A stretch of DNA of 64,000 nucleotides from Fulvivirga imtechensis AK7. GTDB taxonomy: Bacteria > Bacteroidota > Bacteroidia > Cytophagales > Cyclobacteriaceae. Location of the stretch: contig NZ_AMZN01000033.1 of NCBI RefSeq assembly GCF_000331535.1, positions 62,001 to 126,000 of the forward strand, given 5' to 3'. Below are positions 19,223 to 27,116 of this stretch, in pieces; the first letter of the stretch is position 1, and every line of letters starts with the position of its first letter. Below the pieces are notes generated by a model that saw only the letters and a program-made list of their open reading frames with translations, had not been told where the DNA came from and made no database searches. A program made the position numbers and the translations under genes.

Positions 19223-19432
19223 CTAACATGGGGTCTTAAATACGAAGCTTGAATACTCGGGGCTATAATCAATTTTACAATCTCTCAACTCCTCCAAAGA
19301 TTCTATATATGCCTTTGTTAATTCAATACTCATTTCCATTTTCTCGGCCAACTCTTCCAGTGGCCCTGTGCTTTTTTCCGCAATCAGGTCTTCCAACTGC
19401 AAAAGCCTTCCTATAATCATTGGTCTTCCCAA
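19223..19432 (-). CDS. small protein, possible DNA-binding helical bundle
   Basis: A 69-residue protein (MGRPMIIGRLLQLEDLIAEK). The pattern GPLEELAEKMEMSIELTKAYIESL looks like a winged-helix or HTH of the kind seen in small Bacteroidota regulators (LAEKL-x-(I/V)S-x(R/L)T-x-x-x-Y-(L/I)), and the tail FVFKTPC could form the wing. It lies 8 bp after the 127-residue gene in the same direction. The DNA-binding role is inferred. Confidence 0.6.
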   Translation of the reverse strand: MGRPMIIGRLLQLEDLIAEKSTGPLEELAEKMEMSIELTKAYIESLEELRDCKIDYSPEYSSFVFKTPC

Positions 19433-19440
19433 GGTTGCTA

Positions 19441-19824
19441 TCAGCTTAACTTAGCTCCTGTTAATTTTCGCTTAAAGTACTCAAAGGAGTATTTAATGGG
19501 TTGGCGATTGTGTCTTACACTCTCATTCTCCATGAGCGATTCTTCTTTGGTCTTTGGAGGGTCAAAGGCAACATATTGTTGATCGAAATGGATAGTAGCT
19601 ACGGGTTCTTCCTGTCTATCAGCAACAAAAACTATCCTTCCATCGGATACCTCGAAAGTAAGCCCATCACTTATTCTATTTCCATTAAATACTTCTTCTA
19701 AACCTTCGTTGGCAAGCCAACAAATAGGAGTTTGGTTAATGTGCTCAAATGCTTTTTTAACAGAAGAAGAATGGGCATTTATTTTCCCCATTTCCAGTGT
19801 TGGAGGTTTTAATGAACGGTACAT
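19441..19824 (-). CDS. small protein, unknown, first gene of leftward group
   Basis: A 127-residue protein without signal peptide. Its middle is beta-rich (LTFEVSDGRIVFVADRQEEP), and the C-terminus is basic and helical (KYSFEYFKRKLTGAKLS). I do not recognise it. It is divergent from the XRE-type regulator across a 109-bp gap that holds a perfect inverted repeat, so it is the likely target of that regulator. The start is the ATG at 19824, preceded by AATAAAACCAATT. Confidence 0.6.
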   Translation of the reverse strand: MYRSLKPPTLEMGKINAHSSSVKKAFEHINQTPICWLANEGLEEVFNGNRISDGLTFEVSDGRIVFVADRQEEPVATIHFDQQYVAFDPPKTKEESLMENESVRHNRQPIKYSFEYFKRKLTGAKLS

Positions 19825-19842
19825 GGCAATTGGTTTTATTTG

Positions 19843-19928
19843 TATATATTTGGTTTTGGCTACTGATTAAACACCACTAAAAATCGTTATAATCAGTTCT
19901 CATTTTTAATACTAAAACCAAATATATA
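19843..19928. promoter_or_regulatory. inverted-repeat operator between divergent genes
   Basis: TATATATTTGGTTTT at 19843-19857 and its exact reverse complement at 19914-19928 flank the divergent start region, 15 bp matching on each side with 56 bp between. The left arm lies 19 bp upstream of the leftward gene start and the right arm 6 bp upstream of the regulator start, so it fits an autoregulated operator pair. Confidence 0.55.
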
Positions 19929-19933
19929 TAATT

Positions 19934-20419
19934 GTGTCCAAAAAAGAAACAATTGCCGATAGAATTTTGTATTTCCGCAATCAACAGAATCTAACATTGG
20001 CAGAACTGGGCAACAAAATCGAAGAAATAACCGGCAAAGGTTATGACAGACATGTGGTATGGAGCTACGAAAAAGGGCAACGTAAAGTACCTGCTGAACT
20101 TATCCCGGTACTAGCTCGTATTTTTGGAGTTACCACTGATATGTTATTTTATACAGAAGCTGAGCTTCATGAATTGAAACATATAGATACACTTACCACC
20201 AATCTTGCTGACTACCGCAAAATGGCTGAAAACGATCCTGCCAAAGCCGTGGTAGAGGCACTCAACCGCTTGGAAGAGGCACAAAAAGAAATTCAAAACC
20301 TGAAAGATCAGATAAAGAATTACAAGAATGAAGCGGAAACTTATAAAGCAGAACTTGAAAAGGTAAAACCAACAATAAAGAAAATAAGCAAGTACATAGA
20401 CCTACTAGGGTACGATTGA
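19934..20419 (+). CDS. XRE-type HTH regulator with coiled-coil tail
   Basis: A 161-residue protein. Residues about 5 to 70 form a classic XRE helix-turn-helix (LTLAELGNKIEE, then YDRHVVWSYEKGQRKVPAEL and LARIFGVTTDMLF). Residues 90 to 155 form a charged coiled coil (EAQKEIQNLKDQIKNYK), probably for dimerisation. The start is a GTG at 19934, with no ATG nearby in frame. It sits opposite the small-protein cassette genes across a perfect inverted repeat and is likely their repressor and its own. The stop is 4 bp from the convergent TPR gene stop. Confidence 0.85.
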   Translation: MSKKETIADRILYFRNQQNLTLAELGNKIEEITGKGYDRHVVWSYEKGQRKVPAELIPVLARIFGVTTDMLFYTEAELHELKHIDTLTTNLADYRKMAENDPAKAVVEALNRLEEAQKEIQNLKDQIKNYKNEAETYKAELEKVKPTIKKISKYIDLLGYD

Positions 20420-20423
20420 AGTT

Positions 20424-21815
20424 TTAGTTGAGGCCGCTTTCAGCAATAGCCTCCTTAATAGCCCTTGTGCATTTCTCTAATTTATCAATAGTATGTTTTT
20501 GCACGCTGTTTTCATTTCTATATTCTTCCTGCTCTTTTCGTATTCTCTCACGCTCTTCCCACATTCTTTTTAACCTTTTCCTGTAGTAGACAGCACTTCC
20601 GATTATTAGAACTATACTCAGGGTTATCGCCCCGCCATATAGCATATGTGTTATAGCTTTCTCCCGTGCAATTTGTTTTTGTTTTTTAATCTCCGCAAAA
20701 TCGGCTTCACCTTTTTTCACCAAGCTTTGACTGTATAGTATATTCAGTTGCTCTTGTAGCTCCATTAGCAAAGCATTGCTCCTACGTAAAATGTCAGAAT
20801 AGTGTAGAGTTTGTTTAAAAGAATCATCTGTTCGGAGGCTACTTTGAGTATTGTATATATTATTGCTATTTTCCATAGCTACACCAAGTTCCTTTTCCAA
20901 TAAGTCCTCTTCTGAAAGCCTTACTACCTGATCAAATAGATTGAGAGCTTTCTCATAGTTGCCCTTTTGTGCATGATAGATGCCCAGGTAGTTGAGATTT
21001 GGTCGGATGTCGGCATTCTCGATATTCTCTTTTACTTGCATGGCTTTAGTAATCCATTCTTCGGCAGCATCTGGATTTTTCTCCAAAAGATAAGTTTCTC
21101 CTATATTTCCATAGATAAACGCTTTTTGAAGCTCGCTTTTTACAAAATCCAAGGCTTTTAGATACCTTTTTCTTGCTTCCTCATACTGGCCCTGCTTAAA
21201 ATGAAGCTTTCCAAATATGTTATTAAACACAGTAATTTTTTCATTATTATCATACTCTTCGCTGAAATACAATCCCTTTTGCAGATAGCTTTCCGCAGCT
21301 TCATAATTTGAGTGATCTAAAAAAGTCAAACCAATATTTTCGTAAAGCCCAGTAAGTTTGTCTTGCCTTCCTATTTCTTCATAAAGTGTTTCGGCCCGAT
21401 TGAAAAAAGAAAGAGCTTGTTCAGGCATATAAGTAACACGGTAGATGTCGCCCAAATTATTAAGTACCCAGCCTTGACGAAGAGAATCCCCTAACAGGTT
21501 ATAAATTATAAGCGCATGTTGATAAGCTAAAACCGCTTCGTTGTATTGTTTATCAATATGCTGAAGATATCCAAATCCGGCATAGTACTTGGCAAGGTAC
21601 TCCTGGTTACCTTCTTCCTCTGCCAGAGTTTTAACCCGAGTTATTAATTCATAAGCTTCGGAATGATTATTGTACTTTTTTTGAAACTCATCAAAAACAG
21701 CTTTCAATTCCTCACTCGCAACGTTTTTTGGTGCAGGTGACGTGCCTTTGTCAGTGCATGAAGCAAATATTAAAAGCAGTATGGGTAGTACTATAGTAGG
21801 TTTAGGGACTAACAT
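20424..21815 (-). CDS. TPR lipoprotein with C-terminal membrane helix and coiled coil
   Basis: A 463-residue protein with lipobox IFASC at about residue 20. Residues 40 to 310 hold about six tetratricopeptide repeats (AFIYGNIGETYLLEKNPDAA, YLGIYHAQKGNYEKALNLFD). A transmembrane helix near 392 to 412 (AITLSIVLIIGSAVYY) is followed by a charged cytoplasmic helix of about 50 residues. Bacteroidota commonly join such a TPR sensor and membrane helix to a histidine kinase or LuxR domain; here no output domain follows, so it may work through a partner. It is convergent with the XRE regulator. Confidence 0.8.
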   Translation of the reverse strand: MLVPKPTIVLPILLLIFASCTDKGTSPAPKNVASEELKAVFDEFQKKYNNHSEAYELITRVKTLAEEEGNQEYLAKYYAGFGYLQHIDKQYNEAVLAYQHALIIYNLLGDSLRQGWVLNNLGDIYRVTYMPEQALSFFNRAETLYEEIGRQDKLTGLYENIGLTFLDHSNYEAAESYLQKGLYFSEEYDNNEKITVFNNIFGKLHFKQGQYEEARKRYLKALDFVKSELQKAFIYGNIGETYLLEKNPDAAEEWITKAMQVKENIENADIRPNLNYLGIYHAQKGNYEKALNLFDQVVRLSEEDLLEKELGVAMENSNNIYNTQSSLRTDDSFKQTLHYSDILRRSNALLMELQEQLNILYSQSLVKKGEADFAEIKKQKQIAREKAITHMLYGGAITLSIVLIIGSAVYYRKRLKRMWEERERIRKEQEEYRNENSVQKHTIDKLEKCTRAIKEAIAESGLN

Positions 21816-21950
21816 AAATATTCAATGATCAGATTAGAATAATTCACATTAACAAAAGTGAGAATATTCTTTTACTTCCAACCCATATTTTTGCCCCTAA
21901 ACCTTACATAAGTGCCATAAAAATAATCACCTGCTTTTTAAATTTGAATT

Positions 21951-22109
21951 TCATAGACCATCAGGCGTTTCAACATGTCCCTTGTCACCTTCCGTAGCCA
22001 GTTCTTTAGGAAATTTCATTGTTGGCTCAACCTCTTCTTCATTACAAGACATTAAAAGGGTTCCGAACGTTGCAAATAATACGATCATTAATAGTTTTTT
22101 AGCATTCAT
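21951..22109 (-). CDS. very small lipoprotein (52 residues)
   Basis: A 52-codon frame from ATG at 22109 to TGA at 21951. The product starts MNAKKLLMIVLFATFGTLL and has a good lipobox LLMSC at about residue 22, followed by an acidic segment CNEEEVEP and a soluble end. The leader-peptide pattern is too good for chance, although the mature part is only about 30 residues. It lies upstream of the TPR lipoprotein in the same direction, 135 bp apart. Function unknown. Confidence 0.6.
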   Translation of the reverse strand: MNAKKLLMIVLFATFGTLLMSCNEEEVEPTMKFPKELATEGDKGHVETPDGL

Positions 22110-22510
22110 AGTTTTTTGGATTTTGATTTTCAGTTACAAACCTAGGGGTTTCCGAAGAATTATATACGGTGACTTGGAGGTGTTAATTACGTTGGTAATT
22201 AAGCTCTTACAATTATTCCACCTTTGCGGAACTTCAATGTATTCTCAGTTCATAACTGCTTTTGAAATATGGGTATTAGATAAATTTTATTTTATTCTTA
22301 TCCGGGTAAAACGATGTACCACTATTGCATCGAAGCGGTAAATTGCAGGATAGATTTGCACAAAACATGCTGAAAAGTCACATACAAGAATGATAAACTG
22401 GGAGATTTCTTTTATTAGACTTATTTACCAAATCCCGTATAAGGATTGTGACATACCTCCTTATTTTCGAAGAAAATACAAAGAATGAAGAAATAAAAAT
22501 ACATTTTTTG
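22110..22510. other. intergenic region, possible left flank of the mobile element
   Basis: An AT-rich stretch of 400 bp with no supportable gene. I searched it for the missing 3' half of the tRNA-Arg gene (a T-arm followed by an acceptor ending in CGGGGCC) and did not find it. It separates the small-lipoprotein gene from the MerR-like gene. Confidence 0.4.
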
Positions 22511-22518
22511 TATTTTTG
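22511..22518 (+). promoter_or_regulatory. possible -7 box with near-leaderless start
   Basis: TATTTTTG matches the Bacteroidota TAnnTTTG box and ends 4 bp before the ATG at 22523. If used, the transcript would begin at or next to the start codon. No clear -33 box is seen. Confidence 0.3.
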
Positions 22519-22522
22519 ACTT

Positions 22523-23413
22523 ATGCTACAAAAACTGGAAAATGTTTTTTCAATCGCAGGAACTGTAAAGGCCATTCAGTTCAACCGGCTTTTCAATTCA
22601 GATCCTATTCTGTCAGTTACCGATACAGGGGTTCATAACCGCACCATTGACACCTGGGACGGCAAAAAGTTAATTATTACTCCCCGGAAAAACAAAGGTA
22701 TTCATCGCAGGTTCAACTTTCTTGAATATGTGTGGATCAAAGTTTTGGCTGACATTCAAAATATAGGGGTAAAAGGCAAGGCGCTCAGACGTACCAAAAA
22801 AGAGCTTTTCTACCATGTGGATTATAAAATTATGAAGCGCCTTATCCGAATGGATCAGGAGTTGGTGGACAGTTGGCCTGATGGTTCACATAAAGTGGAA
22901 TTGCTTGAAATAATAAAGAATGGCGTAAAAAGGAAGCGCGCCAGCAAGCAGTTCAACATATTTCAACTCCTGGTTAGTGAGGCTATTTTTAATAAGACCC
23001 CTGTTAACCTGCTTATATTTGCAGACGGAGGTTGGCTTCCTTTATTTAATAATGACGCTAGCATTTTTCCAATCGAACATAGGGAAAAGGTACTATATGA
23101 AAGCCATGTTACTATTTCATTGACAAGAATTATCAGGGGATTTTTCTCCCATCCAAAGGCAGGACTCATTATTCATGAACTGAACTTGTTTACTCCGGTA
23201 GAGCTAAAAGTTTTGCAGATAATTAGCTCTGGAGAGTATAATACGATTGAGATCACTCTTCTTGATGAAAACGTGCGAAAACTAGAGAAATCGGATTATG
23301 CCGGGCTAAAACTTGTTGATTACCTGATAGAAGGCGATTACAAAACTATCCGACTAAATGCCCCTGGGGGAATGATGGTGATTATTGAGAATACAAAAAG
23401 TGGAATAGATTAG
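22523..23413 (+). CDS. MerR-like DNA-binding protein of the element's left flank
   Basis: A 296-residue protein. Residues about 60 to 95 (RRFNFLEYVWIKVLADIQNI, then GVKGKALRRTKKEL) resemble the MerR-type winged helix in which an F-x-x-(L/V)-(E/D)-(Y/V)-(V/I)-W core binds DNA. The C-terminal 150 residues are beta-rich without known motifs. It converges on the end of the leftward virion-like cluster, 51 bp away, so it is a candidate regulator of that cluster or the last gene of the element. The HTH assignment is moderately confident. Confidence 0.68.
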   Translation: MLQKLENVFSIAGTVKAIQFNRLFNSDPILSVTDTGVHNRTIDTWDGKKLIITPRKNKGIHRRFNFLEYVWIKVLADIQNIGVKGKALRRTKKELFYHVDYKIMKRLIRMDQELVDSWPDGSHKVELLEIIKNGVKRKRASKQFNIFQLLVSEAIFNKTPVNLLIFADGGWLPLFNNDASIFPIEHREKVLYESHVTISLTRIIRGFFSHPKAGLIIHELNLFTPVELKVLQIISSGEYNTIEITLLDENVRKLEKSDYAGLKLVDYLIEGDYKTIRLNAPGGMMVIIENTKSGID

Positions 23414-23464
23414 CTCAAGGAAAATGGCCGATAATTTGGTCTCTCTGTGTTAGTGGGAAATATC

Positions 23465-23713
23465 TCACGGCTCCCCCAAATGATCAATAATACACCTCAC
23501 CATCTTAGGTGTCAGCTTCTTCATGTGCTTATGGTAGCCCAATCTCTCCAGCTTTTCAATAAAGAGATCCATCCAGGCGACCATCGTTTTAATATCCACA
23601 TTGTAGAGTTTTGCCAACTCGTATTTATACAAGGTATGCCTTTCCAGGTTGAGGCACTCCTCTAATTCAATAGCTTCAATTTTTTTATATGTAGTTTTAG
23701 TTGTTGCTTCCAT
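23465..23713 (-). CDS. small HTH-like protein, last gene of the virion-like cluster
   Basis: An 82-residue helical protein. KYELAKLYNVDIKTMVAWMD looks like the helix-turn-helix of a small phage-type DNA-binding protein, followed by a basic helix (RLGYHKHMKKLTPKMVRCII). It has no signal peptide. It ends the leftward cluster, 9 bp after the 62-residue membrane protein. It could control replication or late transcription; this is inference. Confidence 0.6.
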   Translation of the reverse strand: MEATTKTTYKKIEAIELEECLNLERHTLYKYELAKLYNVDIKTMVAWMDLFIEKLERLGYHKHMKKLTPKMVRCIIDHLGEP

Positions 23714-23722
23714 CGTTCTTTT

Positions 23723-23911
23723 TCACCGGTCAATCCTGTGTAGAGGATTATCCTCCAGCAGGTATTCTTCTCCAATAAAATTACCAATGAAGCCACCGAT
23801 CAGGATGTAGGGATAGGTGTCCTCACACTTCCGCCATTTGCCTATAGCCAATCCTGCCAGGCTTCCGGCTACGGCCAATGCCGCCTTTTTGGTATTTTTC
23901 GATAGCTTCAT
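23723..23911 (-). CDS. small glycine-rich membrane protein
   Basis: A 62-residue protein with two short Gly-rich hydrophobic segments (AALAVAGSLAGLAIG and YILIGGFIGNFIGEEYLL) around a charged turn, like small membrane proteins of virions and lysis modules. It overlaps the 3' end of the L,D-transpeptidase-like gene by 89 bp in another frame; both look real because each has its own protein-like composition. Function unknown. Confidence 0.55.
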   Translation of the reverse strand: MKLSKNTKKAALAVAGSLAGLAIGKWRKCEDTYPYILIGGFIGNFIGEEYLLEDNPLHRIDR

Positions 23912-24581
23912 AGTTGTTATAAAGTTGGTAGCCCATAAATGCGGTAGAAGCTAATGCTGCTCCCCAGGCTACTGTTGATAACATTCTTTTTCTTCTGTCC
24001 CTGTAGTCGATCAGGGTAAGGGTAAAGCGGTTTCCATAAAGGCTTTTATGTACCCTGGCCAGCTTCATTAAAATGGCAAAATCGGTAGAGTTGGCTAGTA
24101 CAATACAACCTGCGGAGTAACTGTCTACCTGTACGCTCGTGCCATTGGCAGTAGCCCGATGCACATTGATACCGAACAGCCCGGTGTCAGGATAGCCGGA
24201 AGAAAACCAGTTGAACAGGCCGCCTCGATCATAGTCCCGGATTACTGTAACCGGCTTCACCTGGACAAGTGCTTCATAGCTTGCTTTGTGAAACCCGATG
24301 GCATAACTGTCCACGTATTGGTTTGCTTTAAGAAATGCTGTCCCTTTCGGGTGCATAGGGTTATCAAGCCAGTACTGCCCCGGATCTGTAGTGCAGGGGA
24401 AGTGGTGGTAAACCCACTTGCCCCCGTCATTCCGGTAGAAGACAATCAGCCAGTCGTCAAAGGCATTGCTGCGCAAGAACCTGCTCCGGAAGGCAACAAT
24501 ATTTAATTGCCACGGCCTCTGATATACCAGATAGCCCTTTGCTTTTAATATTTGCTTCGCATTATTCAGCACTGCTAACAA
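23823..24581 (-). CDS. L,D-transpeptidase-like protein with C-terminal membrane helix
   Basis: A 252-residue protein. The catalytic pattern of a YkuD-like fold is visible: FGINVHRAT with H141 and SAGCIVLAN with C159, in the H-x(n)-S-x-G-C order. The substrate would be peptidoglycan stem peptides. A hydrophobic segment near 206 to 222 (TVAWGAALASTAFMGYQLY) and a basic tail follow, so it is probably membrane-bound. Some phage endolysin-related domains share this fold. It overlaps the CHAP gene by 20 bp. Whether it cuts or links peptidoglycan is not known. Confidence 0.72.
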   Translation of the reverse strand: MLAVLNNAKQILKAKGYLVYQRPWQLNIVAFRSRFLRSNAFDDWLIVFYRNDGGKWVYHHFPCTTDPGQYWLDNPMHPKGTAFLKANQYVDSYAIGFHKASYEALVQVKPVTVIRDYDRGGLFNWFSSGYPDTGLFGINVHRATANGTSVQVDSYSAGCIVLANSTDFAILMKLARVHKSLYGNRFTLTLIDYRDRRKRMLSTVAWGAALASTAFMGYQLYNNYEAIEKYQKGGIGRSRKPGRIGYRQMAEV

Positions 24582-25200
24582 AGTCGCTTACCGCCCATAC
24601 CTGCCGTTTCAATCTCTTTTTCCGATACACACCATCACCCTCGCGGGAGCCATTGTCGTTAGTATTACCTTCTACCGTTATGACATACTCGTTTCCCCAT
24701 GTATCTACAAAGCCGATATGCGCCGGTCTGTTGAGCCGGTCATACCAGATCATGAACACATCACCTGTCTGTGGGATCTTCTTTGTTGGCTTCCCCCGCT
24801 TATAGATAATGTTTCGCTGAATGGCAAAGGAAGGAACCCACGCGCTTACCGGAGCATCCACACCGGCATGTATATAGCACCAGGAAACAAAAGCAGCGCA
24901 CCAGGGAAAAGAGGGTCCAAGCCCGGTAACAGCTAAATACTGCTCCACCATTTTGCCCCGGTTTGCTCCCCCTTCCTCCCGGACACCTACCTGGCTGCTA
25001 TAGATTTGCTTTAGCTTTGCCCGAAGCTGCTTTTCTTTTGCTTCCGGGCTAGCTTCACTTGCTACATAGCAAACCTCTTTGCCCGGTGTGCTGCTATAAT
25101 CAGCTTCATCGCAACCCTGAGCTACAGCACCCGTGCTAGAAGCACTGCTGCAAACAAGAAAGCAAAGAAGATAGAGGTAGTTAGCTTTAGCTTTTGCCAT
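24562..25200 (-). CDS. CHAP/NlpC-type peptidoglycan amidase
   Basis: A 212-residue protein with an N-terminal signal peptide (cleavage near AVAQG), a helical linker (about 50 to 75) and a CHAP-type papain-like domain. Active-site residues are visible: C101 in PWCAAFVSW, H161 in AHIGFV, and E177/N179 in ITVEGNTN. Such enzymes cleave cell-wall amide bonds and are common endolysins. Neighbours are a holin-like membrane protein and an L,D-transpeptidase-like protein, so a lysis role is likely. It overlaps the holin-like gene by 79 bp. Confidence 0.85.
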   Translation of the reverse strand: MAKAKANYLYLLCFLVCSSASSTGAVAQGCDEADYSSTPGKEVCYVASEASPEAKEKQLRAKLKQIYSSQVGVREEGGANRGKMVEQYLAVTGLGPSFPWCAAFVSWCYIHAGVDAPVSAWVPSFAIQRNIIYKRGKPTKKIPQTGDVFMIWYDRLNRPAHIGFVDTWGNEYVITVEGNTNDNGSREGDGVYRKKRLKRQVWAVSDFVSSAE

Positions 25201-25493
25201 GATTCCAAAGTTTTAAAGTCGTTAGCAAATTGATTATCCAGGTAAGCATCTGTAGTCGGCCAAATCAGCTTCATTAAGATCCTAATTACGCCATGTAGCA
25301 CGAAAAGCGCTATGACTGCAAAAAGGATGATCTGAAAAATGCCCGCGTCATAAGTGGCACTGGTAGGATCTATCCACCTGAGCAAGATGTGGCTCTTCAT
25401 CCACAGGATGATGCCCACAGCTATACTGGAAAGCTCACGCCATATCTTGACGTAGTTCCAGAGGTCTTTAATGAATGACTTAAAGTGTTTCAT
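25122..25493 (-). CDS. holin-like small membrane protein
   Basis: A 123-residue protein from the ATG at 25493 (MKHFKSFIKDLWNYVKIWRE); an in-frame start at 25523 would overlap the preceding gene and is less likely. Three hydrophobic segments lie near 22 to 40, 52 to 78 and 107 to 123, with a basic N-terminus. Size and position directly upstream of a CHAP amidase fit a holin, the pore that lets the amidase reach the cell wall. No specific holin family is recognised. Confidence 0.65.
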   Translation of the reverse strand: MKHFKSFIKDLWNYVKIWRELSSIAVGIILWMKSHILLRWIDPTSATYDAGIFQIILFAVIALFVLHGVIRILMKLIWPTTDAYLDNQFANDFKTLESWQKLKLTTSIFFAFLFAAVLLARVL

Positions 25494-25519
25494 GTTGTTA
25501 TTATTTAATTGAGTTGATA

Positions 25520-26485
25520 TCAAATGAGTGTGAGGTTCTTTTCAGGGGCATAGACGATCTGCCCCTGCGGTGTATATACCTGGACAACTCCGGATTTGCC
25601 ACCGGTGACATAACCCACCACCTTTTTAGACTTTACCACAGGGGGTAAAAATCTGCCGTCTCCTTCCTTCAATAGTGTTGGTTTCCTGGTTACAGCCAGC
25701 TTAAACAGTTCCCGGCTATAATTGGCAGGCATACCAAAGCCCGACAATGACCATACGCCATTTCTATTTACCAGCCCCATGCGGCTGAATTCTGCCCTGA
25801 TCTTCACTTTTGCTGCTTCGTTGGAAGCAAAGGCAACGCTGAGCAGAGCATTCACCAGGGTTGTTACCTTTGTGCCTCGTATCCGCGCCCCATTAAAATG
25901 GCTGCTCACTTCCCGGTAGCCTGCTACATCCTTGATTTTTGCCAGCTCATTGAGTACGGTAAAGATGTTTTGCTTTTCTGCACCCGCTTTTATCCCGTCT
26001 GCTATAGCCTTGCTATCAAGTGAGCCTTGGCTTTTGTTTTTTGCTATCAGTTGGGTGAAGGTGCTTTCCGAAACCATAGCAGGGAGACCGGCGGCTAACA
26101 GTGCTTTGACCGTGCCACTGCCAAAAATACCGTCCGGCTCCCCGTTGGGTTTGATGGAAGTTGCTTTTATAGCTTCGGCAGCTTCACCACCCATAGCAAG
26201 CAGGGCAGATTGCAGCATTTTCACAAGTGTCCCTTTTGCCCCGGTGGTCAAAGGAAAGTTGCTTTTGTTTTGCTCCACTACTTGCTTCACCTGGTTGATG
26301 GCGGGAAGGTGGTTAATGATCACATCACCGCGCCCGGTAGCTGCTTTATTCCTGATAAAGGTATATGCCAGGTATCCACCGCCAAGCAATGCTCCTATGC
26401 CTAAACCGTAAACGATGGCCTTTCTCTGCTTCTTCCTTTTCTCAGAGGGCTGCCGGTTGCGTTTCCTGTTTTGAGTTTTTTTCAT
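25520..26485 (-). CDS. membrane-anchored peptidoglycan-binding protein
   Basis: A 321-residue protein. A strongly basic N-terminus (MKKTQNRKRNRQPSEKRKKQ) precedes one transmembrane helix (about 24 to 44). Residues 79 to 133 resemble a peptidoglycan-binding repeat: KGTLVKMLQSALLAMGG then EPDGIFGSGTVKALLAAGL, the DG-x-F/Y-G-x-x-T motif. The C-terminal 180 residues are unrecognised. A virion or lysis component that holds the particle or enzymes at the cell wall is plausible. Confidence 0.72.
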   Translation of the reverse strand: MKKTQNRKRNRQPSEKRKKQRKAIVYGLGIGALLGGGYLAYTFIRNKAATGRGDVIINHLPAINQVKQVVEQNKSNFPLTTGAKGTLVKMLQSALLAMGGEAAEAIKATSIKPNGEPDGIFGSGTVKALLAAGLPAMVSESTFTQLIAKNKSQGSLDSKAIADGIKAGAEKQNIFTVLNELAKIKDVAGYREVSSHFNGARIRGTKVTTLVNALLSVAFASNEAAKVKIRAEFSRMGLVNRNGVWSLSGFGMPANYSRELFKLAVTRKPTLLKEGDGRFLPPVVKSKKVVGYVTGGKSGVVQVYTPQGQIVYAPEKNLTLI

Positions 26486-26490
26486 TGTTG

Positions 26491-26928
26491 TTAAGGTTTT
26501 GAGTTAATGATGGCAAGGGCTTTGGCAAATTCTTTGGTGTCCAGTTCAGACTGCATATCAGCGACAAGCTCTGTGTTATAGAGGTTCCTGTAAGCCTTTT
26601 GTACCTTGCGCATAAAGCTGCTGTCCGGTATGCTCTCCAATACATTGAAAACCAATTCTTCATTGGTTCCCCACCCAAAGTAATTGTCGTTCTCAAAAGC
26701 CATTTTTAGCTGTATGGCATCACTGGCAGGATCTCCGGGATTAAGCGCATTTTTTTGCTGCTTTCTTTGCTTCATATTCCGAACAACCTTACGGATAAGG
26801 AGAAAACTGCCCAAGCCAATAGCACCTGCCAATAGCCCATTCAATACCTTATCGGTGAACTCGCTGTTCTGATCCTCATTACCATCCTGACCTCTTGCCA
26901 TATTTACCGCTTTGAGTAAGGGGAGCAT
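26491..26928 (-). CDS. membrane protein with annexin-like repeat
   Basis: A 145-residue protein. A transmembrane helix lies near 30 to 47, followed by a basic patch (KVVRNMKQRKQQKN). Residues 72 to 140 resemble one annexin-type repeat: AIQLKMAFEN, GWGTNEELVFNVLES, a middle helix VQKAYRNLYNTELVADMQSE and FAKALAII. In annexins the GxGT(D/N)E loop binds calcium and phospholipid. Here the repeat is single and bacterial, so calcium binding is only a suggestion. It lies in the virion-like cluster. An alternative start is M10. Confidence 0.62.
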   Translation of the reverse strand: MLPLLKAVNMARGQDGNEDQNSEFTDKVLNGLLAGAIGLGSFLLIRKVVRNMKQRKQQKNALNPGDPASDAIQLKMAFENDNYFGWGTNEELVFNVLESIPDSSFMRKVQKAYRNLYNTELVADMQSELDTKEFAKALAIINSKP

Positions 26929-26930
26929 TA

Positions 26931-27116
26931 TTATTTTACTTTAAGCTTCATCTTTACCATGTTTCGTATGAAGGCATCGGTCTTGAAGATTTTTTCCATT
27001 TTGATGATGCCTTCGGCTTTGAAGTTTTTGATCATGGTTTCAAAAGCTCCTTTGACCTGCCTGGCCTCCTGCTCGTCATTTGCAGTCAGGGTGATGTTGA
27101 GTTTAAATTCCTTCAT
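26931..27116 (-). CDS. small basic protein of the virion-like cluster
   Basis: A 61-residue soluble protein (MKEFKLNITLTANDEQEARQ). A ferredoxin-like alternation of strand, helix and strand is suggested, with a basic end KMKLKVK. It overlaps the coiled-coil gene by 14 bp and starts the 3' half of the cluster. I do not recognise it. Confidence 0.55.
   Translation of the reverse strand: MKEFKLNITLTANDEQEARQVKGAFETMIKNFKAEGIIKMEKIFKTDAFIRNMVKMKLKVK

Noticed and set aside
22400-22412. Short match GAGATTTCT to sequence near the right attachment site as a left attachment site
   Set aside because: Only 9 bp identical, followed by unrelated sequence, and the expected tRNA 3' half is absent.
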